Source: JBDGYW01 sp964580055 (GTDB taxonomy: Bacteria; Gemmatimonadota; Gemmatimonadetes; Gemmatimonadales; GWC2-71-9). From it: a stretch of DNA of 64,000 nucleotides. Each line of letters opens with the position of its first letter. Positions within the stretch are counted from its first letter, which is position 1. Shown here one piece after another: positions 8,309 to 16,810 of the stretch. The position numbers were made by a program, and so were the translations under genes. The stretch spans positions 104,944 through 168,943 of the forward strand of contig CAZOJI010000003.1 of the NCBI GenBank assembly GCA_964580055.1, given 5' to 3'. Below the pieces are notes generated by a model, which saw only the letters and a list, made by a program, of their open reading frames with translations, searched no databases and was not told where the DNA came from.

Positions 8309-9072
8309 AGGTCCTCTGCCGAGCGCCGCATCGTCTTCTCATCTGGCCTGATGAGCCAACCTGCAGCCAATACGCCGCCGCCGACCCATCCCATCAGCAC
8401 CAACAAGTCAACCACGCCGTGTGCCGCAACGAGATTTGCAGCCATCGCGGGAGTTGGGAAGATCCTGGATGATGTGTGAAGGATTGCAGCGAGGAACGAT
8501 CGGTCTACGAGAGCTGGCTCAATGCCGAAATGACCAATGCTACCTAACAAAACGATGAAGATCCCAGCCAATGAAGCGGCGGATCCACCAAGCGCAGGTG
8601 CGATAGCAAGCACCAGCGCCGCGATTGAGGTCGAGTACACCGTTACCGCCAACAATGTGGCAAACGAGTCCGCAGAGCCGCCGGCCCGCAAGCACAATGC
8701 AGCCACATTGACCGCAGGCAACAGTAGCACCAGAGTACCGGCGAGACGCCCGTATGGTATCAACCACCACTGCGCTGCGACATGGCGAGAGGCGGCAAGC
8801 GCGGGTCCAGGCGCAAGTGCCCTCGAACCAGCAACTGCCGCCAGCCAACCTGCAACAATGAAAATCGTTCCACTCATATGGTCGGTTCGCGGCATTGGAC
8901 CCTGATCCTGGACCGAAGAAACGAGCACCGTCGCGAGCGCCAGCACGGCGACGAGTCTGACAGCTCGGTGCCGCAGCACCAAAAGAGCGCCCATCACTAT
9001 CTCGGCCTTGACAGCCAACAGCATGGACACTCTCATCCAGAACGTCCGACAACCGAACCGAAATGTCGACAC
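8305..9072 (-). CDS. Putative ABC transporter permease (membrane protein)
   Basis: This 255-residue protein has about six hydrophobic segments, for example LVAVLALATVLVSS, FIVAGWLAAVAG, LVLLLPAVNVAALCL, ALVLAIAPALGGSAASLAGIF and DLLVLMGWVGGGVLAAGWL. It carries no family signature that I recognise with certainty. The permease role is inferred from its four-base overlap with the ATPase gene. The annotated GTG start at 9072 is uncertain. A start at the ATG at 9036 is also possible. Confidence 0.7.
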   Translation of the reverse strand: MSTFRFGCRTFWMRVSMLLAVKAEIVMGALLVLRHRAVRLVAVLALATVLVSSVQDQGPMPRTDHMSGTIFIVAGWLAAVAGSRALAPGPALAASRHVAAQWWLIPYGRLAGTLVLLLPAVNVAALCLRAGGSADSFATLLAVTVYSTSIAALVLAIAPALGGSAASLAGIFIVLLGSIGHFGIEPALVDRSFLAAILHTSSRIFPTPAMAANLVAAHGVVDLLVLMGWVGGGVLAAGWLIRPDEKTMRRSAEDL

Positions 9073-9371
9073 TCAGGACTGATTGTCCTACAGGCGCCGA
9101 ATGCTCCTGAGACGACATCACGACAATGAGCTATGCACCAGCGGGACGTGAATCCCCATAAGACGATGCAGCTTCGGCTCATAGCCAATACCTCCCGTTT
9201 GAGAACTGCGCAACATTCCGCTCTCCAATCGCAGCCGAGCGCTCGCTTGGTCAGGTCGTGACGGAGTCTAGTAGGGAAGCGCCACGGACGTGTCACCGTT
9301 AGAACGCAGTGAGGCGCAAATTCACGCGCTGCCGGTACTGTCGATCCGGTAAGGCAGAAGCTTCAACACAG
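9073..9371. other. Gene-free region between the pspA terminator and the ABC operon
   Basis: About 300 bases without a convincing coding frame on either strand. It must hold the promoter of the minus-strand ABC permease/ATPase pair. I could not identify clear -35 and -10 boxes. Confidence 0.5.
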
Positions 9372-9399
9372 AAAAACGGCGCCTTTTATGGAGGCGCCG
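9372..9399 (-). terminator. Rho-independent terminator after pspA
   Basis: Read on the minus strand, a perfect 7-bp stem CGGCGCC/GGCGCCG (9393-9399 with 9377-9383) has a 9-base loop and is followed at once by a run of five T. It begins 25 bases after the pspA stop codon and closes the pspA operon. Confidence 0.88.
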
Positions 9400-9424
9400 C
9401 TAACTTTGCGAGTTGGGCCGACCG

Positions 9425-10234
9425 TCAGTCGCCAGCCGGTCGGTCTGCTCCCGCTTCGTGATCCATTTCCTCGTCCGGGGTTTCGTCCACTACCTCGGCG
9501 TCATCCACATCGTCCGATTCGCCGGCGCTGATTCGTCGTGGTTCTGCCGAGTCGCCGGCCGATAGCAGCCCCATCTTTCTTTTCAACTCGAGCAGCTGTT
9601 GGTCGGAACTACCATGATACTCGAGAGCCTCAAACTCTTGTTGCAGGTGGTCACCGGACAGGTCCTCCGAGAGCTCGGCGGCTGCAAGTGCCTTTCGTTC
9701 GGTCTCTTCGATACGCTCGGTCATCCTCTCGAAGTTCTCGAAGGCGCTCTTGTTGGACATTGAACTCATGGTTTCCTGAATGCGCCCCTGGGCTTCAGCT
9801 CTCTTTTGGCGCGCGATCAGAATGTTCCGCTTCCGTTTGGCCTCTTCGATCTTGTCATTCAGCTGGCGCAGCGCATTCTTGAGCTGTTCTGTCTCAGCCT
9901 TTTGCCGCATCCACGTCTCTTGCATCGTCTGCACGTTCTGCAAGTGCTCGCCGTGCCGCATCAAGGCCTGCTTGGCCAAATCATCCCGACCTTCCTGAAC
10001 GGCGAGCATTGCACGCTGCTCCCATTCTTCTGCTTGCTTCTTCTCCTTCTCCACCTGCTGCTGCAGCTTCCTCGCGTCTGCAATCGCACCTGCGACCTCT
10101 TGTTTGGCCTTCCCAAGCTGAGACCGCATATCATCGATCGACTGGTTGAGAACTTTCTCCGGGTTCTCAGCCCGAGAAATCAGGTCGTTGATGTTCGATT
10201 TCAGCAGCGTCGAAATGCGCTGGAAGATTCCCAT
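9425..10234 (-). CDS. pspA: Phage-shock protein A / Vipp1 family membrane-stress protein
   Basis: This is an ESCRT-III-like coiled-coil protein that coats and stabilises the inner membrane under stress. It has 269 residues. The N-terminal amphipathic helix reads MGIFQRISTLLKSNINDLIS, then the conserved ENPEKVLNQSIDDM segment and a long helical hairpin with the AQGRIQETMSSMS-type linker to about residue 215. The acidic C-terminal tail (residues ~230-269, rich in D and E) is longer than in E. coli PspA. It is the last gene of an operon whose five upstream genes encode PspB-like proteins. A terminator follows. Confidence 0.93.
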   Translation of the reverse strand: MGIFQRISTLLKSNINDLISRAENPEKVLNQSIDDMRSQLGKAKQEVAGAIADARKLQQQVEKEKKQAEEWEQRAMLAVQEGRDDLAKQALMRHGEHLQNVQTMQETWMRQKAETEQLKNALRQLNDKIEEAKRKRNILIARQKRAEAQGRIQETMSSMSNKSAFENFERMTERIEETERKALAAAELSEDLSGDHLQQEFEALEYHGSSDQQLLELKRKMGLLSAGDSAEPRRISAGESDDVDDAEVVDETPDEEMDHEAGADRPAGD

Positions 10235-10331
10235 AACAGCGTAACACCTCCCTATTGGGCCCTTGCGTCATTGCACACCAAAGAGTCAGGAGTTGTCTGT
10301 AACGTACCAGGCAACCCCAAAACAAACACGA

Positions 10332-10619
10332 CTAACCGGGCGAATTCGGAGGCCCAGGAAGTCCCTCGCGTTGCCGCATGTTCGTCAGCAGCCGTTCCGC
10401 GAAATCCACCCGTTCCCCCAGTTCCGCAACCTCATTCCTGATCTCGCTCATCTCATCGTCCAGGCGCTCTGTCAATTCCTCAAATCGCTGGGCGAGCGAC
10501 GGGTCCACTCCCCCTCCATGTTTCGCTCGCAGCGCCTCTCCAACCGCATCTGACAGGTCAGAACGGAAGAACCAGCGGGCACATACGATTATGGCAACTG
10601 CCAGAAACAACGAGCCCAA
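10332..10619 (-). CDS. PspB-like single-pass coiled-coil protein (paralogue 5)
   Basis: This 95-residue protein has one N-terminal hydrophobic segment (LFLAVAIIVCARWFF), a linker, and a coiled coil ending in the shared motif LGERVDFAERLL at residues ~67-78. This layout is that of PspB, the membrane anchor that contacts PspA and PspC in enterobacteria. It is the nearest of five paralogues to pspA (97 bases away). The tail is rich in Pro and Gly. The PspB assignment is inferred from architecture and context, as sequence identity to classic PspB is low. Confidence 0.72.
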   Translation of the reverse strand: MGSLFLAVAIIVCARWFFRSDLSDAVGEALRAKHGGGVDPSLAQRFEELTERLDDEMSEIRNEVAELGERVDFAERLLTNMRQREGLPGPPNSPG

Positions 10620-10764
10620 CTCTGCCTCCTCCGTCTAAGATCTACACTTTGCACGACATCCGCCACCTTGGCAAGATACTCGAAACTTTGGAAACGCACG
10701 TGCCGGCTCACATAGCACTCAGTCGCTTTAGGCCCCCCAACGTTCCGCGAAGGGGTGTTTTCCG

Positions 10765-11061
10765 TCACGTGCCACGCGGATCGCTTCCAGGCAAAGCTCC
10801 GACGTCACTTCTCTTGGCCAACAACCTTTCAGCGAAGTCGACTCTCTCGTTCAACTCCGCTACTTCGTTGCGGAGGATCTCCATTTCTTCGGCCGTCGCG
10901 ATCTGTGCCTCGCGCAGCTCGTCGAGAGCTTTGGCGTAAGCCGATCCGTCAGCCGGAGTCCCGCGGATTCTATCACCGATCGCCCGTCCTATAGGCGACA
11001 TGCTGAGAGCAAACAGCGTTCCTCCTCCAAAGATCAACACGATTGCAATGATATCTTCCAT
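10765..11061 (-). CDS. PspB-like single-pass coiled-coil protein (paralogue 4)
   Basis: This 98-residue protein has an N-terminal membrane segment (IIAIVLIFGGGTLFALSM), then SPIGRAIGDRIRG, a charged coiled coil, and the motif LNERVDFAERLLAKR. It starts three bases after the stop of paralogue 3. The 145-base gap to paralogue 5 is the only sizeable spacer within the array. The function is inferred: a PspA partner or anchor. Confidence 0.72.
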   Translation of the reverse strand: MEDIIAIVLIFGGGTLFALSMSPIGRAIGDRIRGTPADGSAYAKALDELREAQIATAEEMEILRNEVAELNERVDFAERLLAKRSDVGALPGSDPRGT

Positions 11062-11064
11062 GGA

Positions 11065-11391
11065 TCAGTCTCCCGACCCGGACTCGATCTGTTGGCGCCG
11101 CTCCCGCGTGAGCAACCGCTCCGCGAATTCGAGACGTTCCTCCAGATCCCGAACGCGGTCAACAGACTCCTCCAGCAATTCGACGCGATTGCGAAGCTCC
11201 TCGAACTCCGGGCCTGGACTCTGCCGAGCTGTGGCCGCCATTTGCCGTTCATGGCGTCGGTCGGCAAACCGGTTGATGGTACGGTACAATCCAAACAACG
11301 CAAAAGCACCCATACCCATGCCCAATAACGGGAGCACGACGTTCTGGAACCATACGAAGTCAGCGATTGGCAACTGCGTGAGAGGCAACAT
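11065..11391 (-). CDS. PspB-like single-pass coiled-coil protein (paralogue 3)
   Basis: This protein has 108 residues, the longest of the five. The membrane segment is at residues ~14-36 (NVVLPLLGMGMGAFALFGL), followed by a basic patch (NRFADRRHERQ), a heptad-rich coiled coil and the motif LEERLEFAERLLTRE. Its ATG directly abuts the TAG stop of paralogue 2 (TAGATG), so coupling is likely. Confidence 0.72.
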   Translation of the reverse strand: MLPLTQLPIADFVWFQNVVLPLLGMGMGAFALFGLYRTINRFADRRHERQMAATARQSPGPEFEELRNRVELLEESVDRVRDLEERLEFAERLLTRERRQQIESGSGD

Positions 11392-11676
11392 CTAGTGGTC
11401 CCCCTCCACCCGCGGTGCGTGTCTCTTTTGTGCCAGCAAACGCTCGGCAAAGTCCAGCCGCTCCTCCAATTCCGCGACGCGACCGTCGCGATACTCCAGG
11501 CGCTCCAATCGATCGTGGATGCTGCCGATTTCGTCGCGTATAGCCAGCACTTCTTCGCTTTCGACTTTGCCCGCCAGCTTCTTCTCAGTGATGCGGACAG
11601 CAGCTCGAATTACGGGCAAGAACAGCAGCAATCCCGTTGCCATGCCAGCTATCGGAACGATGATGCTTTCCAACAT
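11392..11676 (-). CDS. PspB-like single-pass coiled-coil protein (paralogue 2)
   Basis: This 94-residue protein has a membrane segment IIVPIAGMATGLLLFLPVI, then VRITEKKLAGK, a coiled coil and the motif LEERLDFAERLLAQK. Its ATG abuts the stop of paralogue 1 (TAGATG). The sequence is clearly related to paralogues 1 and 3-5 in both domain order and C-terminal motif. Confidence 0.72.
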   Translation of the reverse strand: MLESIIVPIAGMATGLLLFLPVIRAAVRITEKKLAGKVESEEVLAIRDEIGSIHDRLERLEYRDGRVAELEERLDFAERLLAQKRHAPRVEGDH

Positions 11677-11949
11677 CTAGGCCTGATCCCTTGGGAGCGC
11701 GCCTTGCCCTCCCTGCCGCGCCAGCAGCCGCTCGGTGAAATCCAGACGCTCTTCGACTTCGGAAACGCGGAATTTCAGTTCCTCGATCTCGCCGTGAAGG
11801 GCTCCGGTCTCTGCCGAAGTATCACCGTCGAGGTGCTGACCAGCCATGCGATCTGCAACCGCCTTTCCCAAGGGTCCCCGGAGAATCGCCACAGCCGCAA
11901 TTGACACGATGAACGTGATGGGAACCATGAAGGGGGCGAACTCGATCAT
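11677..11949 (-). CDS. PspB-like single-pass coiled-coil protein (paralogue 1, first gene of the operon)
   Basis: The start is set at the ATG at 11949 (90 residues), which has a GGAAG ribosome site. A longer frame from 12012 adds a peptide with no family character. The membrane segment is FMVPITFIVSIAAVAIL, followed by GPLGKAVADRMAG, a coiled coil, and the motif VEERLDFTERLLARQ. As the first gene after the 130-base spacer from uvrA, it probably follows the operon promoter, which I could not pinpoint. Confidence 0.72.
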   Translation of the reverse strand: MIEFAPFMVPITFIVSIAAVAILRGPLGKAVADRMAGQHLDGDTSAETGALHGEIEELKFRVSEVEERLDFTERLLARQGGQGALPRDQA

Positions 11950-12079
11950 CAGGTTCTTCCTTTTCGCATCTGGTGCAATGCCTTCTGAAATGCCGTACGG
12001 CAAACGTTTCAAATAGTGTCACGCAGCAAACTGGGAGTGAAGGACGCGCGTCCGCCGCTCATCGGGTCTGTGAAAGGCG

Positions 12080-14926
12080 TCACGATCGCAGAACCTTTTC
12101 GAGAAACCTGCCCGTGTGCGATTCCGGCTCAGCCGCGATTGCCTCAGGTGGACCCTGGGCAAGAATACTGCCGCCCTCCTCACCACCATCAGGCCCCAAA
12201 TCGATAACCCAGTCCGCCGTCTTGATCACCTCCACGTTATGCTCGATGACGATCACGGTATTTCCCTTGTCAACCAGCCGATGCAGCACGTCCAACAGGA
12301 GGCGGACGTCCTCAAAATGCAATCCAGTCGTTGGCTCATCCAGGATGTAGAGCGTGCGGCCAGTGTCTCTCTTGCTCAACTCCGATGCCAGCTTGACCCG
12401 CTGCGCCTCACCACCGGAAAGTGTGGTCGCACTCTGGCCAAGATGGATATAGCCAAGCCCGACATCGTTCAGTAACTCGAGCCGGCGATGGATCTTCGGT
12501 TGATGTTCGAAAAACTCCAACGCCTCCGCCACAGACATATCGAGCACGTCGGCAATCGACCGCCCCCTGTACCTCACCTCCAATGTCTCACGATTGTACC
12601 GACGTCCTTTGCATATATCACAGGGAACGTAGACGTCCGGAAGGAAATGCATCTCGATCTTGACCAAGCCGTCGCCACGACAAGATTCACAGCGTCCGCC
12701 TTTGACGTTGAAAGAGAACCTCCCCGGTCCGTAGCCACGTATCTTGGACTCTGCCATTTGCGAGTATAGCTCTCGTATCGGGGCAAAGAGGCCTGTGTAG
12801 GTTGCTGGATTGGATCTCGGGGTTCGACCTATGGGGCTCTGGTCCATCTCCAAGACTTTGTCCAAGTTCTCGGCGCCATCGATTCCGTCGTGCTTACCGG
12901 GTAATACTTTGGTGCCATAGAACCTTCTGGCGAGCGAACGGTAAAGAATATCCGTTACGAGCGTAGACTTACCCGAGCCCGAAACGCCCGTAACCGTCGT
13001 GAACACGGAAAGGGGGAATGAAACATCGATGTTCTTCAGGTTGTGCTGAGCGGCTCCTTTGATCTCAACCCTCCTGTACTCGTCCGGACGTCGGCGCACC
13101 GGCGGCACGCGAATCCACCGCTCCCGTCTCAGATACTGCCCCGTGAGCGACGAGCGGCTCTTGATTATATCGTCAACAACCCCTTGTGCCACGACCTCCC
13201 CTCCATCTCTGCCTGCACGCGGCCCGAGATCGATCACATGGTCGGCGCATCGAATGGTCTCCTCATCATGCTCCACCACAAGCACTGTGTTGCCGAGGTC
13301 TCGAAGATCCCGAAGCGTGTCGAGAAGCCGTGCGTTGTCTCGTGGGTGGAGCCCCACAGACGGTTCGTCCAGAACGTAGAGAACCCCGACCAAACGGCTT
13401 CCAACCTGCGTAGCTAGCCGAATACGCTGCGCCTCGCCTCCGGCCAGAGACGATGCAGATCTCCCCAGAGTCAGATAGCCCAATCCCACGGCGCACAGAA
13501 AACGCAGCCTGTCAGCGACCTCCTTCAAGATCGGGTCCGCTATCTCTGCATTGAGCCCGCCGGGCCGCCCTGACTCTTCCAGGAGCTTCTCGAAGAAGGT
13601 CCGGGCCGTCTGCACCGAGAAGTCGGAAACGTCCCCGATGCTCTGGCCTCCGACCAGCACGCTCAGGCTTTCCGACCTGAGACGATGACCGTTACACTTG
13701 TCGCACTTCAGTTGGGTCATGTACTCTTGGAGTTGGTTCCGCACAGCATCCGAGCTCGTCTCCCGGTACCTTCGTTCCACATTGCCCAGCACTCCTTCCC
13801 ACGCGGCCTCGTAGGTTCCCGCCCACTTCTCGCTCTTGTATCTGAGCTTGAGCTTCTTACCGGGTAGGCCGTGCAGCAACGCGTTACGCACCTCTTCCGG
13901 CAGCTCGCCCCATGGTGAGTCGAGCTCGAAATGCAACTCCTTGGCCAACGTAGCCAGAACACCGCGACGCAGGTGCCCTTTTGGCTCTCCCCAAGGGAGA
14001 ATCACGCCCTCTAGAATCGAGATCCTCGGATCTCCCAACACTAGTTCAGTACTCACAACCAGTCGAGTACCCAGACCGCCGCAATCTGGACATGCTCCGT
14101 AAGGCGAATTGAATGAAAACTGCCGCGGCTCCAGTTCCGGCAGGGAATATCCACACAAAGGGCAAGAAAAGCGCTCCGCGAAAAGCACGCTCTGTTGACC
14201 TGATCGCGCATGGCGGAGGACCTGCACCAGTCCGTCGGATGCCCGGAGCGCTGTCTCTACGGAATCGTGCAACCGGGATCTATCCCCTTCCCTGACGACC
14301 AGGCGGTCAACGACGATTCCAATGTCGTGATTCACGCGGCGGTTCAGCTTGGGAGGCGAGGCTAGGTCATACACCTCACCGTCCACGAGTACTCTCACGA
14401 AGCCCTGACGGCGAGCCCCGTCGAACAAGTCCTTGAATTCGCCCTTTCGCCCACGAATCAACGGGGCGATGACCTCTATCTTGGTTCCTTCCTTCCAAGC
14501 CAGAATGGAATCGACAACCTGCGACGCACTCTGACGTTCGATGGGCGAACCGTCGTTGGGGCAGTGCGGTACGCCGACTCTGGCCCAGAGCAAACGCAAA
14601 TAGTCGGATATCTCAGTCACGGTACCCACCGTGGACCGGGGATTGTGGCTGGCAGTCTTTTGTTCGATAGCAATCGCCGGAGAGAGTCCCTCGATCCCGT
14701 CCACGTCTGGTTTTTCCATTAAACCTAGGAATTGTCTCGCGTAGGCAGACAGGGATTCGACATAACGTCGCTGGCCCTCCGCATATATGGTATCAAAGGC
14801 CAGGGAGGATTTTCCGGAGCCTGACAAACCCGTAACGACCGTGATGGCATCCCGAGGGATCTCCACGGTCACTGCCTTCAGATTGTGGACGCGCGCCCCG
14901 CGGACCACCAGGTTCTGTTCAGCCAT
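12080..14926 (-). CDS. uvrA: Excinuclease ABC subunit A
   Basis: UvrA is the damage-recognition ATPase of nucleotide excision repair and forms a dimer that loads UvrB. The two ABC modules are visible: Walker A GLSGSGKSSLAFDT and GVSGSGKSTL, and signatures SLAGGEAQRIRLA and TLSGGEAQRVKLA. The zinc fingers are visible too: CPLCGYSLPELEPRQFSFN with CPDC, and CESCRGDG with CDIC. I choose the ATG at 14926 (MAEQNLVVRGARVHNL), which matches the family start and gives 948 residues. A frame from 15001 would add 25 residues. Confidence 0.96.
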   Translation of the reverse strand: MAEQNLVVRGARVHNLKAVTVEIPRDAITVVTGLSGSGKSSLAFDTIYAEGQRRYVESLSAYARQFLGLMEKPDVDGIEGLSPAIAIEQKTASHNPRSTVGTVTEISDYLRLLWARVGVPHCPNDGSPIERQSASQVVDSILAWKEGTKIEVIAPLIRGRKGEFKDLFDGARRQGFVRVLVDGEVYDLASPPKLNRRVNHDIGIVVDRLVVREGDRSRLHDSVETALRASDGLVQVLRHARSGQQSVLFAERFSCPLCGYSLPELEPRQFSFNSPYGACPDCGGLGTRLVVSTELVLGDPRISILEGVILPWGEPKGHLRRGVLATLAKELHFELDSPWGELPEEVRNALLHGLPGKKLKLRYKSEKWAGTYEAAWEGVLGNVERRYRETSSDAVRNQLQEYMTQLKCDKCNGHRLRSESLSVLVGGQSIGDVSDFSVQTARTFFEKLLEESGRPGGLNAEIADPILKEVADRLRFLCAVGLGYLTLGRSASSLAGGEAQRIRLATQVGSRLVGVLYVLDEPSVGLHPRDNARLLDTLRDLRDLGNTVLVVEHDEETIRCADHVIDLGPRAGRDGGEVVAQGVVDDIIKSRSSLTGQYLRRERWIRVPPVRRRPDEYRRVEIKGAAQHNLKNIDVSFPLSVFTTVTGVSGSGKSTLVTDILYRSLARRFYGTKVLPGKHDGIDGAENLDKVLEMDQSPIGRTPRSNPATYTGLFAPIRELYSQMAESKIRGYGPGRFSFNVKGGRCESCRGDGLVKIEMHFLPDVYVPCDICKGRRYNRETLEVRYRGRSIADVLDMSVAEALEFFEHQPKIHRRLELLNDVGLGYIHLGQSATTLSGGEAQRVKLASELSKRDTGRTLYILDEPTTGLHFEDVRLLLDVLHRLVDKGNTVIVIEHNVEVIKTADWVIDLGPDGGEEGGSILAQGPPEAIAAEPESHTGRFLEKVLRS

Positions 14927-15054
14927 AACCGTGGAACGTACGGTGCTCAGCGACTCCAGGTCAACGCTCGCAGTCGACGAAGCCCTGCAGCTTGCAATCA
15001 TCCGAATCTGGGCGTAGTTTCTCGGTCCCTCTTCGGGAGTGGAACCGCCCTAAT

Positions 15055-15402
15055 ATGCCGGACCTAGACGACGCCGTATCGTACTGTTTAGTGCTTACCA
15101 CGTTCGACAACAGGGAGGATGCGGAATCCCTGGTGACACGCCTGGTTCATGATCGCCTCGTGGCTTGCGGTACGATTGTGGGGAATGCGCTATCGATTTA
15201 CGAATGGCAGGGAACAGTTGAGCAAGCCGCCGAGTTCTTGGTTCTTCTGAAGACCCGGAGCTTACATTGGGACGGAATCGAAGCCGTGGTACGTGAATTG
15301 CACCCGTATGACGTCCCAGAGTTACTGACGATTCCCATCGACAAAGGCCTTCCAGCCTATCTCGCTTGGCTGGCGCACCAGACGACACAGGAGTCAAAGT
15401 GA
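15055..15402 (+). CDS. cutA: Divalent-ion tolerance protein CutA
   Basis: This is a small trimeric protein of the CutA1 family with a PII-like ferredoxin fold, loosely linked to metal tolerance. Family features are the VLTTFDNREDAESLVTRLV start, LVACGTIV, SIYEWQGTVEQAAEFLVLLKT and ELHPYDVPELLTIPI. The start is taken at the ATG at 15055, giving 115 residues, the usual length. It opens a plus-strand operon and overlaps the next gene by four bases. Confidence 0.93.
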   Translation: MPDLDDAVSYCLVLTTFDNREDAESLVTRLVHDRLVACGTIVGNALSIYEWQGTVEQAAEFLVLLKTRSLHWDGIEAVVRELHPYDVPELLTIPIDKGLPAYLAWLAHQTTQESK

Positions 15403-16310
15403 GAGACATTCATCGGCGCAAAGTTCGCCGCAGGCGGAGGCGAGAGGCCGCTGAGATCGCTGCGCGCACGCCAACTCGGAACGGCGGAGTCACGGATGCC
15501 GGCCATTTCGGCGAGGCGGGTGGAGTTGAAACAAGTGGCCACGGACTGCCGTTCGAGTTCTCTGAGCTCCCCTCCCCCGGTTCCGGTGCTGCTGAGGTGC
15601 GGCTCTCCAACTCATTGGCGGCAGAGATGGAGCCGTCGAGCGATCAAGAGACTCCTGCGAGGACCAGGAACTCGACCTCCAGCCTTGCGTCTTTTTCCGA
15701 CGACGAGATCGAGCGTGCCGCACAGCAGGCGGCTGACAGAGCAGATGTAGATCACGCGCTACGTCTCTATGGAGTTCTTGCGAGACGGGATCCAGACAAC
15801 CTAAAAACCCAGCAGCGACTGGCACTTCTCCTGGACCAATCCGGCGAACCCGACGAAGCGCTCGAATTGCTCGACAAGTGCGTATCGCGCGATCCCCGGG
15901 ATGTGGCACTCAGGGTGAACCGCAGTGCCGTTCTGGCGGGTGCGGCTCGCTATTCCGAAGCCGAAACCGACCTGGGAGAAGCCTTGGCGATGAATCCGGG
16001 GAATGCCGACGCTCACTTCAACCTCGGCCTCGTAAAGATCAAGAGAGGTCGATGGCGGGATGCGATCCCACCGCTCAGGCGGGCCATAGAACTCGACACG
16101 AGCAATGCTACGGCCCACTTCTACCTGGGCGAGGCCCTCAACCACGTAGATGATATCTACGGTGCGCTACAGGCATACCAGAGAGCCACCGAATTGCATC
16201 CCTTGAATCCGGCGGCTTTTTATGGCCTTGGGATCGTGCTCGACAGGCTTGGCCGCCCGGACGAGGCAACTCAGATGTACCGTCGTTCGCGGGAGATGGC
16301 AGCGCGGTGA
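15399..16310 (+). CDS. TPR-repeat protein
   Basis: This 303-residue protein has a basic, Arg-rich N-terminus, a disordered Ser/Glu-rich stretch to about residue 95, and then five to six tetratricopeptide repeats. Examples are ALRLYGVLARRDPDN, AHFNLGLVKIKRGRW and AFYGLGIVLDRLGRPDEA. TPR domains are protein-protein scaffolds; the partner is unknown. The GTG at 15399 overlaps the cutA stop (GTGA) and has AGGAG six bases upstream, so it is preferred over the ATG at 15366 inside cutA. Confidence 0.85.
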   Translation: MRDIHRRKVRRRRRREAAEIAARTPTRNGGVTDAGHFGEAGGVETSGHGLPFEFSELPSPGSGAAEVRLSNSLAAEMEPSSDQETPARTRNSTSSLASFSDDEIERAAQQAADRADVDHALRLYGVLARRDPDNLKTQQRLALLLDQSGEPDEALELLDKCVSRDPRDVALRVNRSAVLAGAARYSEAETDLGEALAMNPGNADAHFNLGLVKIKRGRWRDAIPPLRRAIELDTSNATAHFYLGEALNHVDDIYGALQAYQRATELHPLNPAAFYGLGIVLDRLGRPDEATQMYRRSREMAAR

Positions 16311-16810
16311 TACATGTCGTGGTGGACGACATCGCGTTCGTATCGACGGACGCTGTGCTCCGCCCGACTTCAGCCGCGATGGAACCCACGGCTTCCTCCC
16401 TCCGTCACCTCGAAGCGGTTGCAGGGGATGCATTCAGAGACCAAATCGCCACCCAAACTGAACTCGCTGTTGGCTCGGCCGTAGTAACCGATGCCGGCAA
16501 CTTGACGGCCGATATGGTCATCCATGCCGTTATCCGGAGCACCATGGAGCCAGTAACGGGGGGTCGAATCCGGCAGGCCCTCACAAGCGCGCTTCAGCGC
16601 GCGCGAGATTGGGAGATCGCTCGCATCGCAATACCGCCCATTGGGACCGGCGCAGGCAATCTTACGTTAGAAGAATCGGCTCAAATCATGGTGGACGTGC
16701 TTTCTAGAGCGCTGGCCACGGCCACCTACCCGCGCGAAGTCTGCATCGTAGTCGACAGTCGGGAGGACAAGATTCTGTTCGATACGCTCTTGAGGAAAAT
16801 CCCGCAGTGA
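16307..16810 (+). CDS. Macro-domain-like protein with altered active-site loop
   Basis: This 167-residue protein is built like a macro domain (ADP-ribose or nucleotide binding). The end of the fold is clear: IAIPPIGTGAGNLTLEESAQIM matches the usual PAIGTG..G phosphate loop. At the front, where active de-ADP-ribosylases have a V-NAAN-like segment and GGG-V-AIH, this protein reads DAVLRPTSAAMEP and lacks the catalytic Asn. It may therefore bind a nucleotide without hydrolysing it (inference). The GTG start overlaps the TPR gene stop (GTGA). Confidence 0.75.
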   Translation: MIHVVVDDIAFVSTDAVLRPTSAAMEPTASSLRHLEAVAGDAFRDQIATQTELAVGSAVVTDAGNLTADMVIHAVIRSTMEPVTGGRIRQALTSALQRARDWEIARIAIPPIGTGAGNLTLEESAQIMVDVLSRALATATYPREVCIVVDSREDKILFDTLLRKIPQ

